48,426 nt of DNA from Gammaproteobacteria bacterium (GTDB lineage Bacteria; Pseudomonadota; Gammaproteobacteria; PS1; Pseudothioglobaceae). Below, piece by piece: positions 35,061-42,959 of the stretch; positions within the stretch are counted from its first letter, which is position 1, and the number at the start of each line of letters is the position of its first letter. The position numbers and the translations under genes are program-made. The notes beneath the pieces are model-generated. The model ran no database searches. It was not told the DNA's origin and saw only the letters and a program-made list of their open reading frames with translations. The stretch is from contig DQME01000175.1 of assembly GCA_015659815.1 (NCBI GenBank), positions 1 through 48,426 on the forward strand, in the 5' to 3' direction.

Positions 35061-37730
35061 ATGGAGAGCTATTTCTTAATACTGCTTGTAGTTCTAATGA
35101 TGGGCGCCCTGATATCTGGGTTCCCTGTAGCCTTTGCACTTCCTGGTTCTGCTATATTATCTGTAGGCTTAGCGTCTCTTGCAGGATACATATCGGTTGG
35201 AGATATTAGCGCCTATTTTGTACAGGGCGGTCCGGTAGAATGGCTCACTGCTGGAGTTACTAACCTTAGAAGCCTTTATTGGGATGTTGAACGTGACACT
35301 CTTATTGCGGTTCCCTTGTTTATTTTTATGGGAATTATGCTTCAGCGCTCAAAGATTGCCGAGGACCTGTTAGTTGCTATGGCCCAGTTGTTTGGCCCAG
35401 TACCCGGTGGATTGGGTATTTCAGTTGTCTTTGTTGGTGCTCTTTTAGCTGCAACTACAGGGATAGTTGGGGCTACTGTTATTGCTATGGGTTTAATCTC
35501 GCTCCCAGCTATGCTCAGGAATAACTATTCAAAATCATTATCTAGCGGCATTATTTGTGCTTCGGGTACGCTTGGCCAAATTATTCCGCCTTCAATTGTA
35601 CTTATACTTCTTGCAGACCAGTTATCGAATGCTTCAGATATCGCAAGTAATGCTAGGGCTGCTCAATATAAAGAAGCGACAGGAGAATTTATTCTTCCGT
35701 CTGTGCTGGATGTGACCTCGACAAGTGCTGGGGATATGTTTATGGGTGCTTTCTTACCTGGCTTAGTTTTGGTAGGCCTGTATATGCTTTATATATTAAT
35801 TTATGCCTTAATAAAACCTGATGTTGCTCCAGCTGTACCCATTAAGGGTAAGTACAATTTTAAATTTTTTGTTAGAATTTCTCTTGCACTTGTGCCCCCT
35901 CTGTTCCTTATATTTGCAGTTCTAGGTTCAATAATTTTGGGCATTGCTACAGTGAATCAGGCAGGCTCAATTGGTGCAATTGGTGCAATAATTATGGGTG
36001 GGTACAGGTTATATCCAAATCATAAAACAACCTACCTGCCTGCAATACTCGCTATTGGTGCAACCATCTCTATAGGTGTTATTCTTAACTATTTTGACCC
36101 TAACGTTAAGAATATAAAAACCACGTCAGATGCTATAGGTGTTGCCCTTGCAACTATATCTGTAGTAGTACTCCTTACAGCATCCTTATGGAGTGCTTGG
36201 CGTATCTATAAAATTGATGACACTCTGAGAGGTGTCATGACTGAAACCGCCAAAACAACTTCGATGGTCTTCATTATTCTTCTCGGTGCAGCTATGCTTA
36301 CAACTGCATTCAGGGGTTTTGGAGGAGAGGAATTAGTGAAAGATTTCTTAACCAGTCTTGATGGGGGCTTTTGGGCTCAATTTATTGTAGTAATGGCTGT
36401 TATTTTCTTTCTTGGTTTCTTTCTAGACTTTATTGAAATAGCTGTAGTTGTTGTTCCGATAGTTGCCCCCATACTTCTTGCTGAGCCTTCAGCAAATATT
36501 ACCGCAGTATGGCTTGGTGTAATGATTGGAATGAATATGCAAACCTCTTTCCTTACTCCGCCATTTGGTTTTTCATTGTTCTATCTTCGAAGTGTTGCTC
36601 CTCCTAGTGTTAGAACTCAGAACATATATAAAGGAGTAGTTGCTTTCATAATATTACAACTTGCAGGTTTAACTATTGCTGGATATTACCCTGCACTAGT
36701 GAACTATCTTCCAAAACTAATATACCTTACATCAGAAGCAGCACCTCCACCAGTAAATCCAAAGCTTCAGGTATGTCTAGAAGAGTACCTATTCGATGTT
36801 TATGATAATAACAAATTACAAATACGTAGCAGCGTTGACAAGGTAAAGTCTTTGAATGTGAATTATTTGCCTCAAAAATACCAAGACAGCTTAGAAATGA
36901 CGCATAGTAACGTGATGAATACTTTTTCTATGATAGAAGCTATACGTTCAGCAGAACAGGAGGTTGCTAATTTCGTTCCTGAATATAGGCCAATACATGA
37001 AGATGTCAGAAAACTAGAAAAGAAGATAAAGTCTATTGCCAAGGAGATAAAATCTATTAATAGAAAAATTGATATTATTTATCTTAGTAACAAACTAACT
37101 GCAGGTGACTCAATAAAAATATCAGAATTGAACTCCGACATTCTGAAAATGCAAAACAATAAAAATGAACTCGCTAGCAGAATACCTTCCAACTGGAAAC
37201 AGTACAGAGACAAATACTTAAAACTTACGAAAACTGAAAACAAAGCTCGTATGTCGTATCGTAGAAATGTAGACGAGGCTTACGATGCATTATTAGAGTT
37301 ACGATATATCATCCAAAGTAAAGATAAACTTGCTGCACTTGAAAACGGCATTATCTCTTTAGAAGGAGTAATCGCATCTGAAACCTCTGAACAAGCAATG
37401 ACAAAGATTAAGCTTGTAGAAAGGCAGCTAGGCAATATACCTGGTGCTAGCAAAATTAAATCTAAAATATCTAAATCTAGGCGCGCCCTTAAGCGCAACC
37501 CTAATATAGAAAAAGCTATCAAGATGCTGAAGCAGGGGTTGGTAATATTTTATGATGAAGTTGCTTGGCGTGATATGGCATCAGCAGGTCTAAGCGATTC
37601 TCTTAAGGAGTATGATATCGCCTTGAGGAGTACAGTCGGTGTTAGGTTGCAGGAGCGACTAAATGATGACCAGGCAGAATACGTTGCTAGTTGTTTAGCT
37701 AACCACAAAGACATATCTCTAGCTTTCTAG
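35061..37730 (+). CDS. dctM: TRAP transporter large permease subunit with C-terminal helical extension
   Basis: This is the DctM-type membrane subunit that moves substrate with sodium. The normal size is about 430 residues with 12 spans; this protein has 889. Residues 1-555 are the transporter domain, with FPVAFALPGSAILSVGLA (about 20), VPLFIFMGIMLQRSKIAEDL (about 83), SGTLGQIIPPSIVLILLAD (about 168) and MNMQTSFLTPPFGFSLFYLR (about 492). Two inserts lengthen it: a polar loop near 195-225 and an extra hydrophobic block near 310-385. Residues about 560-889 are a soluble, lysine/glutamate-rich region. At about 645-680 it shows a coiled-coil-like KKIKSIAKEIKSINRKIDII. The extension's job is unknown. 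The gene is convergent with the nitroreductase gene. Confidence 0.85.
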   Translation: MESYFLILLVVLMMGALISGFPVAFALPGSAILSVGLASLAGYISVGDISAYFVQGGPVEWLTAGVTNLRSLYWDVERDTLIAVPLFIFMGIMLQRSKIAEDLLVAMAQLFGPVPGGLGISVVFVGALLAATTGIVGATVIAMGLISLPAMLRNNYSKSLSSGIICASGTLGQIIPPSIVLILLADQLSNASDIASNARAAQYKEATGEFILPSVLDVTSTSAGDMFMGAFLPGLVLVGLYMLYILIYALIKPDVAPAVPIKGKYNFKFFVRISLALVPPLFLIFAVLGSIILGIATVNQAGSIGAIGAIIMGGYRLYPNHKTTYLPAILAIGATISIGVILNYFDPNVKNIKTTSDAIGVALATISVVVLLTASLWSAWRIYKIDDTLRGVMTETAKTTSMVFIILLGAAMLTTAFRGFGGEELVKDFLTSLDGGFWAQFIVVMAVIFFLGFFLDFIEIAVVVVPIVAPILLAEPSANITAVWLGVMIGMNMQTSFLTPPFGFSLFYLRSVAPPSVRTQNIYKGVVAFIILQLAGLTIAGYYPALVNYLPKLIYLTSEAAPPPVNPKLQVCLEEYLFDVYDNNKLQIRSSVDKVKSLNVNYLPQKYQDSLEMTHSNVMNTFSMIEAIRSAEQEVANFVPEYRPIHEDVRKLEKKIKSIAKEIKSINRKIDIIYLSNKLTAGDSIKISELNSDILKMQNNKNELASRIPSNWKQYRDKYLKLTKTENKARMSYRRNVDEAYDALLELRYIIQSKDKLAALENGIISLEGVIASETSEQAMTKIKLVERQLGNIPGASKIKSKISKSRRALKRNPNIEKAIKMLKQGLVIFYDEVAWRDMASAGLSDSLKEYDIALRSTVGVRLQERLNDDQAEYVASCLANHKDISLAF

Positions 37731-37760
37731 GTCACTAACAAAGTCCCAGATATGGCGCCC

Positions 37761-38426
37761 CTATGGGAAGTACTTAACGATCTCGTCTAGAGACTCCCTT
37801 GAAGTTCTGTAGCTATTTATTATGTTCGATTCATCCTCATAGCCGAGGGCCATACCGCACACTAATGCGACATCATCTGAATAACCTAACTCGTCCCTAA
37901 CTATATCAGGATATTCTCCCAAAGCGGCCTGTGGACATGTGGCCAAACCTTCTGCAACTGCAGCCAACATTATTGATTGCAGGAACATTCCATAATCAAT
38001 ATATGACCCCTTTTCCAAAACACTATCAATAAAGAACAATAACATTACAGGGGCATCGAATGCCCGATAATTGGCTGCCCATTGGTCGAGCTGTCTCTGT
38101 TTGTCCTCTCTCTTTATGTCTAGTGTTGAATACATTAGAAGGCCGCAGGCTTTCCTTCTTTCCTTGTACCTTCCATCCCACTGAGTGGGGTAGTATTCAT
38201 AATCCATGGACCCTTTATTGCCAGACCTAAAAGTATCTTCCATTTTCTTCTGAATGCTTCGCTTACTTTTTCCTGTAACTACTGCGACTTGCCATGGCTG
38301 AGTATTAACACCTGACGGGGCAGTCTTTGCCTGGTTCAATATAGAATTAATGGTTTCTATGGGAACATCTTTATCTAAAAAGGATCTGGTTGATTTGCGA
38401 TTTAAGAGTGCAGTCTCTACATTCAT
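37761..38426 (-). CDS. Nitroreductase family flavoprotein
   Basis: This 221-residue FMN-dependent oxidoreductase of the nitroreductase family begins with the family pattern LNRKSTRSFLDKDVPIETI and has the FMN-site PSGVNTQPWQVAVV at about 37-50. The central GMFLQSIMLAAVAEGLATCPQ (in part: SIMLAAVAEGLATCPQAAL) and the C-terminal VCGMALGYED are typical. It uses NAD(P)H to reduce quinones, nitro compounds or enones; the natural substrate is unknown. Its ATG overlaps the prpE stop by one base (TAATG), so it is translationally coupled to propionyl-CoA synthetase. No functional link is established. Confidence 0.88.
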   Translation of the reverse strand: MNVETALLNRKSTRSFLDKDVPIETINSILNQAKTAPSGVNTQPWQVAVVTGKSKRSIQKKMEDTFRSGNKGSMDYEYYPTQWDGRYKERRKACGLLMYSTLDIKREDKQRQLDQWAANYRAFDAPVMLLFFIDSVLEKGSYIDYGMFLQSIMLAAVAEGLATCPQAALGEYPDIVRDELGYSDDVALVCGMALGYEDESNIINSYRTSRESLDEIVKYFP

Positions 38427-40303
38427 TATCTTTTCCCTAATAGTTCCTTTATTTCATCCAAAATTGCAGGATCATCAATTGTTGAAGGCACAACATATTC
38501 CTCTCCGTCCACAATTTGTCGCATTGTTTTTCTTAAAATTTTACCCGACCGTGTTTTTGGTAGTCTCTCTACAATTACGGTCTCCTTGTAACACGCTACA
38601 GGCCCAATCTTCTCTCTCATTAATTGCACTAGGCTTTGTTTTATTTCATTATCAGAAATTGTTACGCCTGATTTTAGTATAGCGAAACCTAGTGGAACTT
38701 GCCCTTTAAGGTTATCAGATATCCCAACAACAGCACACTCAGCAATGGCGTCGTGTGTAGCTATAATCTCTTCCATCTCGCCTGTCGATAGACGGTGCCC
38801 AGAAACGTTAATTACATCATCTGTACGCCCCATAATAAACAAATAACCATCTTCATCAAAATACCCGCCATCTCCGCTCAAATAGTAACCTGGAAAAGTT
38901 TCTAGGTATCCTGACTTGAACCTTTCTACATCTCCCCAAATTGTTGTTAAACAGCTTGGAGGGAGCGGTAACTTAATAGCAATGTTGCCCTGCTCGTTGT
39001 GATTTAATTCGTTCCCATTATCGTCCATTATGCTCACTTCAAACCCAGGTGCAGGAACCGTTGCAGATCCTGGCTTTACTGGCATTTTTTCAATCCCAGT
39101 CATGTTTGAAGCGATGGCCCATCCTGTTTCTGTTTGCCACCAGTGGTCTATAACTGGAACGTCAAACTTATCTACTAGCCATTCATAAGTTGGCGGGTCC
39201 AGTCGTTCCCCTGCTGCGAATATTGTTTCAAGTGAACTAAGATCATAATTCTTTATCATCTCACCTTCGGGGTCCTCCTTCTTTATTGCACGATATGCTG
39301 TAGGGGCGGTGAACAATGCTTTAACTTTGTATTCTGAAACAACACGCCAGAATGCTCCAGCATCAGGAGTCATTATGGGTTTACCTTCGAATAATATGGT
39401 TGTGCAGCCGTGTAATAGTGGAGCATAGACTATATAAGAGTGTCCGACCACCCATCCAACATCGGACGCCGCCCAATACACATCACCTGGATCTGTACTG
39501 TAAATGGAATCCATACTGTACTTCATTGCTACAGCATGTCCGCCATTCTCTCTCACCACACCTTTAGGCTTTCCGGTGGTACCTGAAGTGTACAATATAT
39601 ATAGCGGATCGTCGCCTCTGACTGGAACGCAATCAACAGGACTTGCCGATTCACAGGCTGTAGACCAGTCAACGTCTCTTCCCTTTATCATAGTTGCTAG
39701 TGACTGCTCTCTTTGAAAAATAATACACTTATCTACCTTATGTTTAGCGAGGTCAACTGCATTGTCAAGTAAAGGCTTATAGTCTATAACCCTGTTTATT
39801 TCAATTCCACAAGATGCGCTCATAATTATTTTGGGTCTTGCGTCATCAATCCTGACGGCCAACTCAGGGGATGCAAATCCACCGAACACAACAGAATGGA
39901 TGGCGCCCAGACGAGCGCAGGCTAACATAGCAATTACAGACTCTGGGATCATAGGCATATAAATAATTACCCTGTCGCCCTTAGTTACTCCGTTATCTCC
40001 TATCATGCCTGCACACTTTGCAACCTCATCACGAAGATCGGAGTAACTGTATTGTTTCTTGGTTCCTGTTACCGGTGAGTCATATATTAACGCAATCTGA
40101 TCCCCTCTACCGTTATTCACATGATAATCAAGCGCCATATGGCAGGTATTCATTTTGCCGTCTGCAAACCAATGATGTATACCCTCAGAGTCCTTAGATA
40201 ATATCTCACCCGGAAACTCAAACCATTCAAGGTCTCTTGCTTTGTCTTCCCAGAAGGAGGAGGAATTGTCTATGGACTCTCTGTATTCATTTTTATAGGA
40301 CAT
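38426..40303 (-). CDS. prpE: Propionyl-CoA synthetase (acyl-CoA synthetase family)
   Basis: This enzyme activates propionate (and related short acids) to acyl-CoA through an acyl-AMP. It has 625 residues from the ATG at 40303; an in-frame TTG at 40315 is less likely. The AMP-binding P-loop is YTSGTTGKPKGVVRENGG (about 238-255). The adenylate motif is WWQTETGW, the hinge GRTDDVINVSGHRLSTGE and the acetylatable lysine PKTRSGKILRKTMR are all intact. The VRENGGHAV wording is typical of PrpE rather than Acs. The methylcitrate genes are not in the window, although AcnB could serve that cycle. It is followed by a coupled nitroreductase gene. Confidence 0.9.
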   Translation of the reverse strand: MSYKNEYRESIDNSSSFWEDKARDLEWFEFPGEILSKDSEGIHHWFADGKMNTCHMALDYHVNNGRGDQIALIYDSPVTGTKKQYSYSDLRDEVAKCAGMIGDNGVTKGDRVIIYMPMIPESVIAMLACARLGAIHSVVFGGFASPELAVRIDDARPKIIMSASCGIEINRVIDYKPLLDNAVDLAKHKVDKCIIFQREQSLATMIKGRDVDWSTACESASPVDCVPVRGDDPLYILYTSGTTGKPKGVVRENGGHAVAMKYSMDSIYSTDPGDVYWAASDVGWVVGHSYIVYAPLLHGCTTILFEGKPIMTPDAGAFWRVVSEYKVKALFTAPTAYRAIKKEDPEGEMIKNYDLSSLETIFAAGERLDPPTYEWLVDKFDVPVIDHWWQTETGWAIASNMTGIEKMPVKPGSATVPAPGFEVSIMDDNGNELNHNEQGNIAIKLPLPPSCLTTIWGDVERFKSGYLETFPGYYLSGDGGYFDEDGYLFIMGRTDDVINVSGHRLSTGEMEEIIATHDAIAECAVVGISDNLKGQVPLGFAILKSGVTISDNEIKQSLVQLMREKIGPVACYKETVIVERLPKTRSGKILRKTMRQIVDGEEYVVPSTIDDPAILDEIKELLGKR

Positions 40304-40406
40304 ATTTATACTCAAATTTAAGTTACATTAAATTCTACCACAAGTTTATTTAGCTCTTTTCAATACGGTCGAAAACTTCACAATATAAAATTACCAATAA
40401 TAGTTA

Positions 40407-41672
40407 CTAGTACTGGTAATCTATCTCTAGCGCTAACCTACTATACCCGTCTAAAAGAGTAAAAGCTCTATCTGGGCTAGCTACAATACTGGTACCTCTT
40501 AATGATGAATGCCAATTATCATTGATATCCCAATCAACTCCAGCTGAAAGTAGCTTCATGTCGCCATTATGCGTTGAAGAAGCTGAAACATTCCATTTAT
40601 AGTCCTTATCGTCAAATGAATCATTCACATTTATCGAATAACTCAAGTTGTGTTGCCTTGTGCTAACATTTTGAGTCAGTGATGGTGTCAATAAATCAGA
40701 ATAATAATCAATCAGATATTGCGAGTTCAGAGATAAAAACAACTGCCTATCGTCTTTCTGCATATCTAGTGCTACTCCCCAATCAAGTCTATCTACTTCT
40801 ACAAGCTTACTTCGGTTGTGTTCTAGGTTACTTTTATATGCAACGTCATACTTTATTAAATTACCTCCAACCGATTGATTGCCACTAAAACCTATTAAAT
40901 GATAAGGATTTGCATAACTAACTCCATTAGCAATGTCTTTTATTGCTCCATTAGGAACGAGTCTAGCAAAATAAAATGCCGTATCTCTGCCCTCGCTATT
41001 TAAACCAAAACGTAAACCAAATTCAGAATTTGAATCACCATTCAAAGCAACATTTGCAATCTTTGTTATTGCAGGGTTTTGGTTATAAAAGAAGCTTAAG
41101 TTTGAATTTTCCCAATAATTTGTAGTACTTATAAGCCATTGAGACTCCGGGTAAGGGTCAGTTAAGCTTCCTGCCGGGTTAACTACATCCAGGGCTCCGC
41201 CCTCAATCTCGCCCCAACCGATAGTGTACTTTCCTAACTTAGTACTCAAGTCCTCTGAACTAAATTGTGCAAAGGCACGTTCGATCTCTGTATCGCTGGT
41301 GGTAATACTGTAATTACTATCATTAGGCCAGTATCGTTTAGTTTTTATTTCCAACTCTCCATATCCGAATGACGGCAACATGCCCTTGGCATCTAGCGTT
41401 AATTCAGTTTTTTGTGTTGTAGTTTCAAAATTATCTGAAGGGTTAGTAGACCATTTATGGGACAACTTAAAACCTAACCCAGGGTAGGCTTTAGTGACAC
41501 TTTCGCCACCTTCAAAAATGTCAGAACTATCATTAAAGTCACCGAACTCTTGTCCAACAACATCAAAAGACATACCATCCTCAAACAAAGAATCGCCTGC
41601 CAAAGATGTTTGAGTAACTGGTATACAACTCAAAATAACAAAGATGGATCTAGTGCTCACCAAAAAAGTCAT
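40407..41672 (-). CDS. Outer-membrane beta-barrel protein (DUF1302-like)
   Basis: This 421-residue protein has a signal peptide (residues 1-25, ending TSLAG) and a mature part with dense alternating polar/hydrophobic strands, few helices and a C-terminal aromatic end EIDYQY, as in outer-membrane barrels. LGKYTIGWGEIEGGALDVVNP (about 141-161; in part shown) resembles the DUF1302-type plug-less barrels. Its ATG overlaps the stop of the preceding dehydratase gene (ATGA). It is the last gene of an operon whose first members are an MMPL/RND pump and a LolA-like periplasmic protein, so it is likely the outer-membrane part of one export or lipid-transport route. No substrate can be read. Confidence 0.75.
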   Translation of the reverse strand: MTFLVSTRSIFVILSCIPVTQTSLAGDSLFEDGMSFDVVGQEFGDFNDSSDIFEGGESVTKAYPGLGFKLSHKWSTNPSDNFETTTQKTELTLDAKGMLPSFGYGELEIKTKRYWPNDSNYSITTSDTEIERAFAQFSSEDLSTKLGKYTIGWGEIEGGALDVVNPAGSLTDPYPESQWLISTTNYWENSNLSFFYNQNPAITKIANVALNGDSNSEFGLRFGLNSEGRDTAFYFARLVPNGAIKDIANGVSYANPYHLIGFSGNQSVGGNLIKYDVAYKSNLEHNRSKLVEVDRLDWGVALDMQKDDRQLFLSLNSQYLIDYYSDLLTPSLTQNVSTRQHNLSYSINVNDSFDDKDYKWNVSASSTHNGDMKLLSAGVDWDINDNWHSSLRGTSIVASPDRAFTLLDGYSRLALEIDYQY

Positions 41673-42010
41673 GAGTTAAACAGCTTATCAGTCTGCAAGG
41701 CACAAATAAAGTCATTAGAGTGTAGCCCCTTTATAGTATGTGTCCACCAAGTAACTGTGACCTTACCCCATTCTGTCAATATTGCAGGGTGATGGTTTTG
41801 CTGTTCTGCCATAACGGCAATAGCATTAGTGAACTCAATGGAATCATTAAAGTTATTAAATATATAAGCACGATGAAGTTGCAAAACGCCGTCAGAATTC
41901 GATACAGTCCAGCCAGGAACTTGACTATTAAGTCTTTCAATTTCTGTATTAGTTAGTTTAGGGGTTTTACCAGTACACATTACACAAGTTTGATTTATAA
42001 GTTCGTTCAT
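41669..42010 (-). CDS. phhB: 4a-hydroxytetrahydrobiopterin dehydratase (pterin carbinolamine dehydratase)
   Basis: This 113-residue enzyme dehydrates pterin-4a-carbinolamine, regenerating pterin cofactor after aromatic amino acid hydroxylases. The family core is intact: NHHPAILTEWGKVTVTWWTH (about 71-90) followed by GLHSNDF. No phenylalanine hydroxylase gene (phhA) is visible here. In other bacteria such proteins occur without phhA and have been linked to molybdopterin metabolism. It is 28 bp after the LolA-like gene and overlaps the barrel gene, an odd place for a cytoplasmic pterin enzyme inside an envelope operon. Confidence 0.93.
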   Translation of the reverse strand: MNELINQTCVMCTGKTPKLTNTEIERLNSQVPGWTVSNSDGVLQLHRAYIFNNFNDSIEFTNAIAVMAEQQNHHPAILTEWGKVTVTWWTHTIKGLHSNDFICALQTDKLFNS

Positions 42011-42038
42011 ATCTTAAGCGCTATAAATCACAGCACAT

Positions 42039-42959
42039 TCATTTTGCCTGTTCACGCAAATCTAATAAGTACTTTTCACGAAACGCTTGATCGTTTAAGG
42101 CTCTTTGAGTCAAAAATGAGGGGTCAATTTTAATATTAAAGTTAATTGCTTCAATATTCATATTGGTTAGTCTTTGGGTAACTAGGTTCATGAAAGTTAA
42201 ACTACGCGACATCCAAATATCATTTATTTTTTCAACTTTGCCGGCATCTAGCTGCTTTATTGGCTTTTTGTTTTTATCAAACATCTGCATCTTTAGAGTA
42301 ATAAATCTCTCTAGATCAATCCACGATCTAGTTTTGCCGTAACGACTCTTTTTTAATCTATGAGGCTTAGGTATTGATTCAATAATTGCTACCTCGCGAC
42401 CCCTAAACTTGCCCTCACCTAAAATTTCGTATATGTAATCATCTAGTTTTCCAGTTTCTTGGTCTTCTATCGTAATTTCAGTACCAAACAGGCTCGCTGA
42501 TTCTGTGTCTTCATCATCATTGCTGCTCGTACTCATACGTTTAACTTTACCGAGAGCAGAAAGATAGATCCAGGTCTCGTTATCTCTATCACTATCGTCA
42601 TAACTGAATGAAAGCATCCCAATACCTCTCTCATTGGCAGGCTCTAAAATAATCGCTATTGTTTTAACGTCCTTGTTGTTGTTTCCTGTATTTACTTGGG
42701 CACTCTCAACAACCTTTATTCTGGCTTTTTTTGCACATTTTAATTTGCCTTTGCTTATTCCATATTTACAGGTAGTCAGACTCATCCTTGTAAAAGCTGA
42801 GTCGGTAGTTTGGCGGCGCGAGTCATCAACAAGTTCAACTATTTCACGAGCACTTAAATCTGTTTTAGCGTTGACATATGTACTAGTACTAACTAACAAA
42901 CATCCAAAAAAAATCATTGCTATGAAACAGTATATATTTTTACTTGATAAAGAGTTCAT
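42039..42959 (-). CDS. LolA-like outer-membrane lipoprotein-sorting protein
   Basis: This 306-residue exported protein has an N-terminal signal (about 8-32, ending VNAKTD) and a LolA/LppX-type half-barrel pattern. AREIVELVDDSRRQTTDSA near 38, ETWIYLSALGKVKRMS near 128-143 and SLFGTEITIEDQE near 155 are typical of this family, which usually accompanies MMPL pumps. The preferred start is ATG at 42959, overlapping the pump stop by one base (TGATG); a GTG one codon earlier is possible. It probably carries a lipid or hydrophobic molecule across the periplasm between the pump and the barrel. Confidence 0.85.
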   Translation of the reverse strand: MNSLSSKNIYCFIAMIFFGCLLVSTSTYVNAKTDLSAREIVELVDDSRRQTTDSAFTRMSLTTCKYGISKGKLKCAKKARIKVVESAQVNTGNNNKDVKTIAIILEPANERGIGMLSFSYDDSDRDNETWIYLSALGKVKRMSTSSNDDEDTESASLFGTEITIEDQETGKLDDYIYEILGEGKFRGREVAIIESIPKPHRLKKSRYGKTRSWIDLERFITLKMQMFDKNKKPIKQLDAGKVEKINDIWMSRSLTFMNLVTQRLTNMNIEAINFNIKIDPSFLTQRALNDQAFREKYLLDLREQAK

